Notes: generated by a model not told the origin, from the sequence alone. A stretch of DNA of 64,000 nucleotides from Myxococcus sp. RHSTA-1-4 (GCF_020037125.1 NZ_JAIQDG010000046.1:24890-88889), one strand, 5' to 3'; positions 1-9,596 are shown, counted from the first letter of the stretch. Numbers and translations: made by a program.

Positions 1-16
1 TCAGAGGAACGGCCAT
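1..16 (-). CDS. gltG: GltG, first codons only (gene runs off the window)
   Basis: Only the first five codons are visible, reading MAVPL. The ATG at 16-14 follows a ribosome-binding site (GGAG on the minus strand at 25-22) at a five-base spacing. It lies downstream of gltF in the same direction, where the M. xanthus order gltD-gltE-gltF-gltG predicts gltG, an inner-membrane protein of the Agl/Glt gliding complex. The identity is inferred from position alone. Confidence 0.45.
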
Positions 17-95
17 GAGGGCTCCTACGTAGGGTGGGTGGTGGCTACAGACAACGCTCGCGCCGGCGGGTTCCCGCCTTTGCGACAGGCGCCGG

Positions 96-371
96 CTACA
101 GCTCCCCCACGGACTGCATCACCTTGTCCTCGAAGTCCTCGCGGATGCGGATGAGGTTCGAGTGCTTCACCTTGTCGCGGGCTTCGATGTACTCGCCGTC
201 CGGCTTCGTGAGGTCACCCTCGATGGTGTCATCCTCGAAGTCGATGTTGGTGGTCTTGGAGTAGCGCACATTGCCCTCCCCTCCCCCACCCGACGAGGGC
301 TTGTCGCCGTCGTCCTGGGCGAAGGCCGGGGCCACCGCGAGCACCGCACACAGCATCAGAGCCTTCCGCAT
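96..371 (-). CDS. gltF: GltF, small exported gliding-motility protein
   Basis: The protein has 91 residues. A signal peptide (residues 1-18, ending APAFA) precedes a short, acidic and Gly-rich mature protein with no transmembrane segment, so it should be periplasmic. The start at 371 is preceded by GGGAGG at five bases; the longer frame upstream has no such support and would bury the signal peptide. It is the third gene after gltD and gltE. I recall the M. xanthus counterpart being called GltF and also CglF, a protein that can be supplied by contact with other cells, but that equivalence is from memory. No enzymatic motif is visible, and identity rests on size, signal peptide and gene order. 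Confidence 0.75.
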   Translation of the reverse strand: MRKALMLCAVLAVAPAFAQDDGDKPSSGGGGEGNVRYSKTTNIDFEDDTIEGDLTKPDGEYIEARDKVKHSNLIRIREDFEDKVMQSVGEL

Positions 372-498
372 CACTGCCTCCCGCGAGGGCCCCGCCGGGC
401 CCGTGCCACACCGCATCCCCCATTAAAGGGGATGCTCCAGGTTCGCATCATCCCCCGAGGCCCCGCTACAGCGAAGGCACCCGGGGACGTCGCACGTT

Positions 499-1953
499 TC
501 ACAGCAGGTCGTCTTCCGGTTCCGTAGGATCCGCCGGAGCTGCATTCTTCTTTTCAGGAGCGCCACCCGCCGGAGCCGCCGGGGCGGGAGCCGGAGTCGC
601 CGAGCCCGCCGCCGGAGTGGCCTGCGGGGCCGCGCCGGACGCGGAAGCCGGAGCCACGGCGCCCGCGGGCTGCGGAGCCGAGGGCTGCTGCTTCTCCGCG
701 GCCTGCATCTGCGACTGCTGCTTCTTCTGCAGCTCCTCCATCTGCTTCGCCTGCTCCTCGGCGGCCTTCGCCTCGCGCTTGGCGTTGACGATGGCCTCGG
801 CCTCGCGCAGCAGGTTGAAGACGGGAGACTCGGCGGACAGGGCCACGTCCCCGCCGGCCTGGGCGATGTACTTCTTGTACAGCTCCACGGCGCGCTCGGG
901 CGCGTCCTTCACCTTGTGGAGGATGACGGCGCGGTTGAGATTCACGGCGGCCAGCTCGGGGTTGAGCTTCTCCGCCTCGTCGTACTCCTGCATGGCCTTG
1001 TCGAACTGGCCCTGGCCCTTGTACGCGATGCCCAGGTTGAGGTGGGCGGCGGCGTTCTTCCCGTCCGCCTGGAGGATGCGGCGCAGGTGCTCCTCGGCCT
1101 CGGGGAAGTCCTCGGACTCCAGCGCCAGCTGCGCCAGCTCCACGTGCGAGGGCACGTAGTCGTCACGCACCTCCAGCGCCTTCTTGAAGGACAGCCGCGC
1201 CTCGTCCTTGTCCCCTTCCTTCATGAGGATGAGGCCCACGGCGTGGTGCAGCTCCGGGTCCGCCCCGTCCAGCTTCACGCCGCGCAGCGCCACCAGCTTC
1301 GCCATGGCGAGCTGCTTGCGGTCCAGGTAGGTGCGGATCATCACCTTCAGCGCGGTGGTGGAGTTCGGATCCCGCATCAGCGCGCCCCGGGCGAACTCCA
1401 TCGCCTTGTCGTGGTCTCCGGTCTGCCGGTAGATCTCCGCCAGGCGCGCGCGGGACTGGGCGTCATCCGGGTAGCGCTGCAGCACGTCCTGGTACAGGGC
1501 CACCGCGCCGGCCACGTTGCCCGCGTTCTGCTCCATGACGGCCAGGTTCTCCGACGCCTGGCGCAGCGAGGGCTTCTTGGACAGCGCCGTCTTGTAGTGC
1601 GCGCGGGCCTCGTCGAGCTTGCCCTGGCGCTCGGCGATGACACCGAGGTTGTAGTCGGCCTCGGCCAGGTTGGCGTCCGACTCCAGCGCCAGCTTGAACT
1701 TGCGCTCGAGCGACGGGTAGTCGAAGGCCTTGGCCTTCTTCTGCGTGTCGAACGCCTTCAGGGCGTCCTCGAAGCGGGCCTTGGCCGTGTTGGAGATGGG
1801 CGGCGGCGCCGGCTCCTTGCCGGTCGTCTGGGTCGTGCCCGTCTTCGGGCCGGTGGGGCCGGTGGCCTTGGAGCCGGAGCAGCCGGCGGCGGCCAGGGAG
1901 ACAGCCGCCAGAAGGGGGAACAGGCGCATGGTACGGGTCGTCGTCCGGTTCAT
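499..1953 (-). CDS. gltE: GltE, TPR lipoprotein of the gliding machinery
   Basis: The 484-residue protein begins with a lipoprotein signal (lipobox LAAAGC, Cys25). A long array of tetratricopeptide repeats fills roughly residues 60-390, for example the DYNLGVIAERQGKLDEA repeat. The C-terminal tail is charged, then rich in Pro, Ala and Gln. This matches GltE (AglT), a periplasmic or outer-membrane TPR component of the focal-adhesion gliding motor. Its ATG overlaps the gltD stop as TAATG, and GGAGG inside the end of gltD serves as ribosome-binding site, so the two genes are probably translationally coupled. Confidence 0.85.
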   Translation of the reverse strand: MNRTTTRTMRLFPLLAAVSLAAAGCSGSKATGPTGPKTGTTQTTGKEPAPPPISNTAKARFEDALKAFDTQKKAKAFDYPSLERKFKLALESDANLAEADYNLGVIAERQGKLDEARAHYKTALSKKPSLRQASENLAVMEQNAGNVAGAVALYQDVLQRYPDDAQSRARLAEIYRQTGDHDKAMEFARGALMRDPNSTTALKVMIRTYLDRKQLAMAKLVALRGVKLDGADPELHHAVGLILMKEGDKDEARLSFKKALEVRDDYVPSHVELAQLALESEDFPEAEEHLRRILQADGKNAAAHLNLGIAYKGQGQFDKAMQEYDEAEKLNPELAAVNLNRAVILHKVKDAPERAVELYKKYIAQAGGDVALSAESPVFNLLREAEAIVNAKREAKAAEEQAKQMEELQKKQQSQMQAAEKQQPSAPQPAGAVAPASASGAAPQATPAAGSATPAPAPAAPAGGAPEKKNAAPADPTEPEDDLL

Positions 1954-4900
1954 TAGAGGAAGTCCTCCGGCTCCTCGTCAGCCCCGCCCTGCTTCGTCGC
2001 GGGCGCGGTGCCGTCCTTGGAGGCGGCGGGCTTGGAATCCACCTGGGTCTCGGTCTGCGAGCGGAGCTGCTGCGTGAGGTCCGCGAGGTCCTCCTTCAAC
2101 GCCTCAGACTTCGCCTGCTGGGCTTCGGCCACGGCCTTGGGCGCCGGCGGGGGCACGTCCTGGATGGCGGCCAGCACGTCTCCGCCGATGATCTGCTCGC
2201 GGCCCTTCAGCGCCACCTTCTCCTCGGGCATGTCGGGGAAGCGGTCCGGCGCGTACGTGGTGCGCAGCAGCTTCAGGCTCTCCGCGGCGCAGTCGTTGTA
2301 CACGTCCAGCTCGCGGCTCTTGGCCACCGTGGCGGTGAACGCCTCGGTCGCCTTGTCCTTGAGCGGCTGGGCCTGGTTGGCGAACTCGTCGCGCAGCGCC
2401 TGCTGCGACTCCTCGTCCAGGCCGCGCGGCATGGGCGCGTTGACGATGCGGTCGGCGAAGTGGTCATACGCCAGGCCGATGCGGTGCAGCGCGCAGATGG
2501 CCGGCTCGGGCGCGCCCAGGGCCACCGTCTGCACGTACTTCTTCTCCACCACCTGCAGCGCGCGGCTCTTGTCCTGGATGCTGGCGCGGAAGCGGTCCGG
2601 CGACGGCGGCGCGCCCCAGTACAGCTTCAGGCGCTTGTACTCCGCCCAGTCCAGCTCCACCGCCAGGAACTGCGCCTGCGCGGAGGTGGCCAGCGCCGGC
2701 TTCTCCAGCGTCGTCTGCACGCGGCGGGGGAGCTGGTCGAAGTGCTCGAAGATGCGCTTGTACATGCGCGACACGTCGCGCGACTTGCCCATCTTCTTGT
2801 ACAGGTCGACGATGCGCCCTTCCGCCGTGAGGAACTTGCTGGCCGAGCGCATGTTGTCGCGCTCGTACTCCTCCAGCATCTTGATGGCGCGCATCGCGGC
2901 GCCGCTCTTGCCCGTCAGGTCGATGATGGACATGCGGATCTCATCCGCGTCCTTCGCCCGGGGCCACAGCTCCAGGTAGCGCTCGCGGTTGCGCAGCGCC
3001 GCCTTCGTCTGGCCCAGCCCCGCGCGGTAGGTGGCCGCGTTGAACAGCGCCACCTGCGCCTTGGACTCGTCCCACTTCTGCGGCACCGCGGGCTTCTCGT
3101 CCGCGCCCTTCTTGCCGCGCGCCTTGCCGGCGCCCTTCTCGGACACGCTGCGCTCGTAGCCGCGCACGTAGGCCTCGTAGGTGCTGGCCGCGTCCTCGAA
3201 GTCGCCGATGGCCTCCAGCGCCTCGGCGTTGGCGTAGATGGAGTCCGGCACGTACTTGGACCGCGGGTACTGCGCGAACAGGTTCTTGCGGACCTCGATG
3301 GCCTTATCCAGCTGCTTCGCCTTGTAGTAGTCGACGGACGCGTTGTAGAGCGCCAGGTCCGCCAGCTCCGTCTGCGGGAAGTCCTTCACGAAGGCGAGGT
3401 ACGCCTCGGCGGCCTTCTGGAACTCCTTCTTCTCCTCCAGCTGGCTGACGAGCTTGAAGGACGACTGCTCGATGAGCTTGGCCAGGTCGTCGCGGAACTT
3501 GCCCACCGCCAGCTTGTCGTTGGCGTAGAAGCGCCGCGCCCACTCGTTCACCTTCGCGTAGTCCTGCAGCAGGTTGTACGAGTCGAGGATGAGGTTGGCG
3601 GCGATCTCGGACGCGCGCTCGCCCGTCTCGAACTTGTAGTCGGGGTAGCCCAGCGCGATTTCGCTGAAGCGCAGCACCGCCTCGTCGAAGTGGTTGTGGC
3701 GGTAGTAGATGTTGGCCGCCTTGAAGGCGATCTCCACCCGCTTGTCACCCTTGGGCACGTACTTGAGGTAGCGCTCGCACGCGTCCAGCAGCGACTTCTT
3801 CAGCGCCGGAATCGCGGCCTTCTTGGTGATGTCCGAGCCCACCTCGCTCTTGCCCTCACCGCGGGCCTCGCCGGCCTTCACCACTTCGTCATAGGCGAGC
3901 ACCGCGTTGTAGGCGGCGTTCTGCAGCCACTTGCCCGGCTTGCCCGGCTTCGGCTTGCCCTTCTCGTCCTTGGCCTCCAGCACCTTGGCGTCCTGGAGGA
4001 CGACCAGGGTGTAGTTGGCGGCGGCCTTCTCGAAGTTCTGCAGGTTGTCGTTGAGCAGCTCCGCCCAGAAGAAGCGGAGGTCATACGCCTTGGGGTTCTC
4101 CGGGAAGAGCGTGAGGTAGTCGCTGTACACGGCGTCCGCGTACTTGAAGGTCTCCTCGTTGCGCGTCTTCTTGCCCTCGTTGTGCCAGGTGACGGCGAGG
4201 TTGGACAGCGTGCGCTCGGACAGCTCCTTCGCCTCCGCCAGCAGCTTCTTGTCCTTGTCGTCCTTGATGACGCCGGAGCCCTCGACCTCCTTCATGATCT
4301 TCACGAGCCGGCGCACCTGGGCCACGGTGCGCTCCTTGTTGCCCATGCGGAGAATGCAGTCGACGATGCGCCCCTGGAAGCCGGGCGCCTCGGGCGACAG
4401 CGGCTTCTCCTTGATGAGGGCGTTGTACGTAATGGCCGCCTCGCGGTCCTTGCCGTCCGCGTAGTAGAGGTTGGCCAGCTGCTTCATCATCGTGAAGCGG
4501 TCGTCGGGGTTGGTGGCCACCTTGCCGAAGTCCGCGCGGGCCTGCGCCACGTCACCCTGGTGGGCATACGCGCGCACGTAGTCGGTGCGCGCCTCGCGCA
4601 CCAGCGAGCTCTTGCCGCTCTTGCCGCCGTCCTTCTCCACCGCGTTGGCGCCGGCCAGCTCGCCGTAGAGCACCACCGTCTTGAACTTGTCCTTCGCGGC
4701 CTCGTAGTCCCCCATGTTGTAGTGGCACCAGCCCTGCTTGTAGAGGGCGAAGGCGTACACCTGACTCTCGGGGAACTCGGCGGCCTTCTTGTACGCGGCC
4801 AGCGCCTTCTCCAGCTCCGGGCGCTTGCCCTTGGAGTTGTTGAAGTAGTACTCGCCGAAGGCCAGGTAGGCGTCGGGGATGTACTTGGACTGGGGGTACT

Positions 4901-5510
4901 TCTCCACCAGCCGCTTGTAGGCGACCAGCGCCTTGCGGTCCTGGCCCTCCTCCATGAGGTACTGGCCGAGGAAGAAGAGCACCTCGTCGGTGCGCTCGAA
5001 CTTCGGGTGCTCCTGGACGATCTTCGTGTACTGCTCCACCGCGAGCTTGCCGTACTCCTTCTGCTTCGCGCTGAGCTCCGCCTTCTCCGCCTTGGCGCGC
5101 TGCTGGCCCATGGCGTCATTGCGGTTCATCGCCTTGATGAGCTCGTCGTCCTTCCGGTTGGCCTCGAAGAAGTAGAACTTCGACTCCTCCCAGTAGAACT
5201 CGCCCAGGCGGAACAGGAGGCTGGGGACCTCCTTCGGGTCGGGCGACAGGGAGATGATCTTCTTCAGCGACTGGATCTGCTCCCGCCGCTTGGAGGCCAC
5301 CTGCAGCTCCACGCCCAGCCGGAACTGGTCGTACTGGAGGGCGGGTGCGACCTCCTCCTTCTTCTTTTCACGGGTGATGTCACCGGCCAGCGACTTGTCC
5401 ACCGCGGTGTCGGACTTCCGACCGAGGGCGGCATCGCGCGGGGCTTTCTTCTCCTGGGCGGCGGAGGCCGTGGCCAGGAGCATGAGGCAGACGAGAAGCG
5501 AACGGCGCAT
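1953..5510 (-). CDS. gltD: GltD, large periplasmic TPR gliding-motility protein
   Basis: The 1185-residue protein starts with a signal peptide (residues 1-18) and then carries TPR-like helical repeats along most of its length, such as SKYIPDAYLAFGEYYF and YNMGDYEAAKDKF. The C-terminus is acidic and ends EEPEDFL, similar in style to the EDDLL end of GltE. Size, export signal and position directly before gltE fit GltD (AgnA) of the Agl/Glt machinery. The ATG at 5510 is chosen because the signal peptide begins there; a longer frame reaching 5795 adds 95 residues of arginine- and glycine-rich sequence with no domain. It is the first gene of the leftward operon and is divergent from 5794. Confidence 0.83.
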   Translation of the reverse strand: MRRSLLVCLMLLATASAAQEKKAPRDAALGRKSDTAVDKSLAGDITREKKKEEVAPALQYDQFRLGVELQVASKRREQIQSLKKIISLSPDPKEVPSLLFRLGEFYWEESKFYFFEANRKDDELIKAMNRNDAMGQQRAKAEKAELSAKQKEYGKLAVEQYTKIVQEHPKFERTDEVLFFLGQYLMEEGQDRKALVAYKRLVEKYPQSKYIPDAYLAFGEYYFNNSKGKRPELEKALAAYKKAAEFPESQVYAFALYKQGWCHYNMGDYEAAKDKFKTVVLYGELAGANAVEKDGGKSGKSSLVREARTDYVRAYAHQGDVAQARADFGKVATNPDDRFTMMKQLANLYYADGKDREAAITYNALIKEKPLSPEAPGFQGRIVDCILRMGNKERTVAQVRRLVKIMKEVEGSGVIKDDKDKKLLAEAKELSERTLSNLAVTWHNEGKKTRNEETFKYADAVYSDYLTLFPENPKAYDLRFFWAELLNDNLQNFEKAAANYTLVVLQDAKVLEAKDEKGKPKPGKPGKWLQNAAYNAVLAYDEVVKAGEARGEGKSEVGSDITKKAAIPALKKSLLDACERYLKYVPKGDKRVEIAFKAANIYYRHNHFDEAVLRFSEIALGYPDYKFETGERASEIAANLILDSYNLLQDYAKVNEWARRFYANDKLAVGKFRDDLAKLIEQSSFKLVSQLEEKKEFQKAAEAYLAFVKDFPQTELADLALYNASVDYYKAKQLDKAIEVRKNLFAQYPRSKYVPDSIYANAEALEAIGDFEDAASTYEAYVRGYERSVSEKGAGKARGKKGADEKPAVPQKWDESKAQVALFNAATYRAGLGQTKAALRNRERYLELWPRAKDADEIRMSIIDLTGKSGAAMRAIKMLEEYERDNMRSASKFLTAEGRIVDLYKKMGKSRDVSRMYKRIFEHFDQLPRRVQTTLEKPALATSAQAQFLAVELDWAEYKRLKLYWGAPPSPDRFRASIQDKSRALQVVEKKYVQTVALGAPEPAICALHRIGLAYDHFADRIVNAPMPRGLDEESQQALRDEFANQAQPLKDKATEAFTATVAKSRELDVYNDCAAESLKLLRTTYAPDRFPDMPEEKVALKGREQIIGGDVLAAIQDVPPPAPKAVAEAQQAKSEALKEDLADLTQQLRSQTETQVDSKPAASKDGTAPATKQGGADEEPEDFL

Positions 5511-5793
5511 GGTCTTCCTAGGGGAGGGGGACCGGCGTCCCCGGTCGGTTGCCTGGTCGGCAAGTATCCGGGAATCTTCGGGAATTTCCATTCGGGGGTG
5601 CCCACTATGCGCGGATCCGGCGCAGCGGGTCAACCCTGACTGGCCGCCTGCCCCGAGGGCGGAAAGCACGCCGGAAATCTTCCAGAAGTGCTGTGAGAAA
5701 AGCGGTTTCGGAGTTGCCTTGTCGGACCCAGCGGGTATGTGGGAGCGGACGGTCGGCTGCCCGGCTGCCCTGCACTGGAGTGCGTGTCGGATC

Positions 5794-6447
5794 ATGAGCC
5801 TCCTCCCGGAGAGCGCCAGCTTCGAGGAGCTGGTGCAGGACTACTTCCTCGCGGTGCGCGGCGCGGGGCTGATGCTGTCCGCGTTGGACACGGAGCTTTT
5901 GACGACCTGGGCCCGGGAGGGAGTTCCCTTCGAGGTGGTGGCGCGGGGCATCTCCCGCTCGGCGGAGAAGGCGCTGTGGGACGCGCGGCCCGGGGAGCCG
6001 GTGCTGCGCTCGCTGCGCGCGTGCCGCCGGCAGGTGGAGGCGGAAATCAAGAAGTACCGCGAGCTGGCGGCGGGCGCGGGCGCCCCCGAGCCGAACCCGA
6101 AGCGGAAGAAGGCCCGCACCTGGGAGGAGACGCGGCACGCGCGGCTGTGCGCGGCGCTGGAGGACCTGGCGGGGAGGGACGCGGCGCTCGCGCCCCGAGT
6201 CCAGCGGCTCTTCGTCACGGTGCTGGCCCAGGTGCCCTCGGAGCCGGCGGCGCTGGATGAACAGGAGGCGCGGGCCCTGCTGGCGCTCTTGCGCGCCCTG
6301 CCCTTCCCGGAGCGGCGCTCGGTGTGGCGCGATGCGCGGGGGGCCGGGCCGGAGCAGCAGGTGATGTCGGCGCGCGCGCGGCGGGTTTCGCGGCGCTTCC
6401 GGGTGCTGGCGGCGGTGCGGCGTCGGCTGGGCGTGAAGGAGGTCTGA
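5794..6447 (+). CDS. Unknown protein paired with the helicase-loader ATPase
   Basis: The 217-residue protein is helical and charged, with no signal peptide or membrane segment. Its N-terminus has the pattern SALDTELLTTWAREGVPFEV, which I recall from proteins encoded beside DnaC-like ATPases in delta-proteobacteria. A basic linker (PKRKKARTW, near residue 108) separates two helical halves. The gene ends 58 bases before the DnaC-like gene on the same strand, which suggests a shared role in loading replicative helicase, as DnaD/DnaB partner DnaI in Firmicutes. That role is inference. The start at 5794 gives a coherent N-terminus; the GGAG at 5777 is rather far away. Confidence 0.6.
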   Translation: MSLLPESASFEELVQDYFLAVRGAGLMLSALDTELLTTWAREGVPFEVVARGISRSAEKALWDARPGEPVLRSLRACRRQVEAEIKKYRELAAGAGAPEPNPKRKKARTWEETRHARLCAALEDLAGRDAALAPRVQRLFVTVLAQVPSEPAALDEQEARALLALLRALPFPERRSVWRDARGAGPEQQVMSARARRVSRRFRVLAAVRRRLGVKEV

Positions 6448-6505
6448 GAGGGCGGCTCGCCTGCTCGCCTGTTCAGTGGACTGACGAGCGCGTGGAGGCT
6501 CTGGT

Positions 6506-7483
6506 ATGGCGATGCGCGAGATGGCTCCGAAGAACGGCGAGGCGTGTGGGGTGTGTGGCGGGCGGACCTACGTGCTCGAGCGGCGCGGGGACCAGGCCCA
6601 GGCGCGGGTGTGCGTCTGCGTGGAGAACTGCTCCGTGTGCGGCGGGCGCGGCCATGTGCTGGTGGAGCGCGAGGGCGTGTTCAGCCAGAAGATGGGCCCC
6701 CGGCGCTACGAGGTCATGGAGCCGTGCGTGTGCACGCGGCGGCGGCGGCGGGTGGCCCTCTTCAACGAGGTGGGGCTTCCCGGCGTGGTGTCCCACGCGG
6801 GCTTCGACAACTACCGGGCCTTCAACGAGGCGCAGGACCGGGGCCGCGGCGTGGCGATGCACTTCGCCCACCAGTACGTGAAGGGCGGCACGGACGCGAA
6901 GGGCGGGCCGGCGAAGGGCTTCGTGCTGAGCGGGCCGGTGGGGACGGGCAAGACGCACCTGCTGGCGGCCACGCTGGCGCACCTCGTGCTGGAGGTGGGC
7001 GTGCGGGCCCGGTACGTGGAGATTTCGCTGCTGTACGCCACCATCCGGCGGGGCTTCCAGGAGGGCAAGAGCGGCGGGGAAATCATCGGCCCCCTGTCGG
7101 ACGTGGAGGTGCTGGCCATCGACGAGCTGGGCAAGGGACGCGGCAGCCCGTTCGAGATGGAGACGCTCGATGAGCTGATTGCCCGCCGCTACAACGCGGG
7201 CCGCACCACGCTGTTCGCGACGAACTACTCCCTGGAGCCGGAGAAGAAGGCCATGCGGGCGGCGGCGCCGGCGGGCTACCGGACGACGGAGGACTCGCGC
7301 AACGCGGTCCGCGAGGCGGAGTTGCTGCGCGAGCGCGTGGGTGAGCGCATCTACAGCCGGCTGTGCGAGATGTGCACCTTCGTGGAGCTGCCCCGCGACA
7401 CACCGGACCGGCGCCGCACCCGGCAGGAGATGGACTCGCCCCTGCACCACGCGCCGGGCGGGATGCGCGGCACGGGACGGTGA
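6506..7483 (+). CDS. DnaC/DnaI-type AAA+ ATPase with N-terminal zinc finger
   Basis: The 325-residue protein has a Cys-rich N-terminus (CGVC at 14-17, CVC at 36-38, CSVC at 42-45, CVC at 74-76) resembling a DnaJ-type zinc finger. A AAA+ domain follows with Walker A GPVGTGKT (143-150), Walker B LAIDELG (203-209), sensor-1 FATN (237-240) and a candidate arginine finger at RIYSRL (281-286). This is the architecture of helicase loaders DnaC/DnaI and of the related IstB family. No transposase lies nearby, so a chromosomal helicase loader is more likely than a transposition helper. The ATG at 6506 has GGAGG seven bases upstream. Confidence 0.8.
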   Translation: MAMREMAPKNGEACGVCGGRTYVLERRGDQAQARVCVCVENCSVCGGRGHVLVEREGVFSQKMGPRRYEVMEPCVCTRRRRRVALFNEVGLPGVVSHAGFDNYRAFNEAQDRGRGVAMHFAHQYVKGGTDAKGGPAKGFVLSGPVGTGKTHLLAATLAHLVLEVGVRARYVEISLLYATIRRGFQEGKSGGEIIGPLSDVEVLAIDELGKGRGSPFEMETLDELIARRYNAGRTTLFATNYSLEPEKKAMRAAAPAGYRTTEDSRNAVREAELLRERVGERIYSRLCEMCTFVELPRDTPDRRRTRQEMDSPLHHAPGGMRGTGR

Positions 7484-7494
7484 GCCTTCCGGCC

Positions 7495-7818
7495 ATGACC
7501 GACGTCATCCTCGTCCTCGTCACCGCCCCTTCCGCCGACAAGGCCGCCGAGCTGGCGCGCACGCTGGTGGAGGAGCAGCTCGCCGCGTGCGGCAACATCG
7601 TCCCCGGACTGCGCTCCATCTACCGGTGGCAGGGGCAGGTCCACGACGACTCCGAGGTGCTGCTCATCCTCAAGACGAAGGACGTCCTCTTCGAGGCGCT
7701 GCGCGCCCGCGTCGTCGAGCTGCACCCCTACCAGGTGCCCGAGGTGCTCCGCGTCGACGTCGCCGACGGCCACGCGCCGTACCTGGCGTGGGTCCGCGAG
7801 AACAGCCGCGCTCCGTGA
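7495..7818 (+). CDS. cutA: CutA1 divalent-cation tolerance protein
   Basis: The 107-residue protein matches CutA1 at family length: LVLVTAPS at the start, LVEEQLAACGNI in the first half, SIYRWQGQVHDDSEVLLILKT in the centre and the C-terminal HPYQVPEVL. CutA1 forms very stable trimers with a ferredoxin-like fold. It is linked to copper tolerance, but its biochemical role is not settled. The gene starts 11 bases after the ATPase gene. No strong ribosome-binding site is seen, so translation may depend on readthrough coupling. Confidence 0.92.
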   Translation: MTDVILVLVTAPSADKAAELARTLVEEQLAACGNIVPGLRSIYRWQGQVHDDSEVLLILKTKDVLFEALRARVVELHPYQVPEVLRVDVADGHAPYLAWVRENSRAP

Positions 7819-7847
7819 GCCGGGCGGCCGAGGCCCCGCGGGCGCGC

Positions 7848-9596
7848 CTACGACGCCTCCCGCCGAGGCGCGTCTGACGGCTCTCCCGGGGCCATTGGCA
7901 CGGGCGCCTCGGTGTGCTCCCGGGAGTGCGCCGCCTGCACGCCCTCGGCGAACACCGGCAGGCGCACGCGGAACGTGGAGCCCTGCCCCAACACGCTGTC
8001 CACGGATATCTCCCCTCCGTGCGACGCGACGATGCCCTGGCACACCGCGAGCCCCAGCCCCGTCCCCTTCCCCACCGGCCGGGTGGTGAAGAACGGGTTG
8101 AAGATGCGGCCGAGGTTCTCCGGCGGAATCCCGCACCCGGTATCACTCACCTCCACCAGCACCGTCCCCACACCTTCCGCCCGCGCGCTCACGCGGATGG
8201 TGTTGCGCTCCACCTGCCCCGGCTCAATCGCATGCGCCGCGTTGAGCAGCAGGTTGAGCAGGACCTGGCACAGCCGCGCCCCGTTGCCATACACGGGCGG
8301 CGCCTCGTCCATCTCCATCACGAGCCGGGCCCGCGGGCGGATGAGGTGCATGGCCATCTTCTCCGCGCCGCGCGCCACCGCGCCCAGGTCCACCGGCCCG
8401 GACTCCATGCTGTCCGGCCGCGCCAGGTTGCCCAGCTCGCCGACGATGACGCGCACCCGCTCGGCGCCCTCTCGCGCCTCCGTCAGCGCCATCTCCATCT
8501 CCGAGCGCAGCGAGGACTCCACGCCCTCCTGCCGGAGCAGCTCCTCGCGCACGAACTCCAGGTTGCTGATGATGAAGGCCAGCGGGTTGTTGATTTCATG
8601 CCCCACGCCCGCCGCGAGCTGCCCCACCGAGGCCAGCCGGTCCGCGAACAGGAACTGCGCCTGCGTGGCCTGGAGCTGACGCAGGCTCTCCGACAGCCGC
8701 GTGTTGGCCAGCTCCAGCTCCGCCGTGCGCTCCCGCACCGTGGACTCCAGCATCGCGTTGTAGCGGCGCGTCTCGCGCTCGGACGCCTCCGCCTCCGCGC
8801 GGGCCAGCCGCTGCTTCTCCGCCACGGTGTCGCGCAGCTCTCGCGCCATGCGGTTGAAGGCTCGCGCCATCGCGCCGGTCTCGTCCTTCCGCTCCTCCGG
8901 CAGAATGTGCTCGAAGTCCCCCTTCCCCACGCGCTCCGCGCCCGTCAGGAAGTCCTTCAGCGAGCGCCGGAGGGGCAGGAGCATCGACAGGGCCAGCCCG
9001 CCGACCAGCAGCACCGACACCACGGGCACGCCCACGCCCATGACCTGCGCCACCCGGAAGCCCCGGGTGCTGCTTCGCAGGAGCTCCTCCTTCTCGGCCT
9101 GCTCACCTCGCAGGGCCGCCGCGATGAGCGGCTCGACATCCTGGATGAACGTGTGTCGCGCGACCCGGAGCAGCCGCGCCTCCTCGCTGGGAACCACGGC
9201 CCGCGCGAGAGCGGCCGTGTCCTCCAACCAGCGGCGGTACCGTGTCTCCAGTTGCTCCAGGGTTCCCGCCTCGAGCACCGAGGACTCCCCTCCCCGCTCC
9301 TGCTCACGCGCCGCCAGCTCGTGCAGCCGCCGGAAGGGGGCCCCGGCCCGCGCCAGCGCCTCGTCCCGAGTCGGGACCGCGTCACGCTGGGTCTCGACGG
9401 CATCGAGCAGCGCGTGGATGTAGAGCGCGGAGTCGGTGCGCAGGTCGCTCAGGATGCGCTCCTGCTCCTCCGCGGCGATGGCGCGGTCCCGCGTCCGCCG
9501 GGCCATGACGGCGCCGGTGATGAGCACCAATCCCATCAACAGCACGAGCCCCACCGCGGCCGCGGTGAACAACAGCACCTTTGCTTGAATCTTCAT
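7848..9596 (-). CDS. Membrane sensor histidine kinase (HAMP, HisKA, HATPase_c)
   Basis: The 582-residue protein has a first transmembrane helix at about 7-31, a periplasmic sensing region of about 150 residues, and a second helix at 185-207. A HAMP linker and coiled coil (about 205-320) follow. The kinase core has the H-box GVGHEINNPL (His333), N-box LNLLLNAAHAI, G1 DTGCGIP and G2 GTGLGL (511-516). It should autophosphorylate His333 in response to a periplasmic signal. No response regulator is adjacent, so this is an orphan kinase, common in myxobacteria. It is convergent with cutA, with 29 bases between the stops. Confidence 0.92.
   Translation of the reverse strand: MKIQAKVLLFTAAAVGLVLLMGLVLITGAVMARRTRDRAIAAEEQERILSDLRTDSALYIHALLDAVETQRDAVPTRDEALARAGAPFRRLHELAAREQERGGESSVLEAGTLEQLETRYRRWLEDTAALARAVVPSEEARLLRVARHTFIQDVEPLIAAALRGEQAEKEELLRSSTRGFRVAQVMGVGVPVVSVLLVGGLALSMLLPLRRSLKDFLTGAERVGKGDFEHILPEERKDETGAMARAFNRMARELRDTVAEKQRLARAEAEASERETRRYNAMLESTVRERTAELELANTRLSESLRQLQATQAQFLFADRLASVGQLAAGVGHEINNPLAFIISNLEFVREELLRQEGVESSLRSEMEMALTEAREGAERVRVIVGELGNLARPDSMESGPVDLGAVARGAEKMAMHLIRPRARLVMEMDEAPPVYGNGARLCQVLLNLLLNAAHAIEPGQVERNTIRVSARAEGVGTVLVEVSDTGCGIPPENLGRIFNPFFTTRPVGKGTGLGLAVCQGIVASHGGEISVDSVLGQGSTFRVRLPVFAEGVQAAHSREHTEAPVPMAPGEPSDAPRREAS

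Noticed and set aside
2460..5639. A 1059-residue open frame on the plus strand opposite gltD
   Set aside because: Same reason: low-complexity Leu/Val/Arg sequence, no start signals, and gltD is clearly real.
5511..5793. Recognisable promoter pair between gltD and the divergent gene
   Set aside because: I found no -35/-10 combination near consensus in these 283 bases and therefore list none.
6506..7483. IstB transposition helper
   Set aside because: No IstA transposase, inverted repeats or target duplications are seen, and the finger domain and neighbour fit a helicase loader better.
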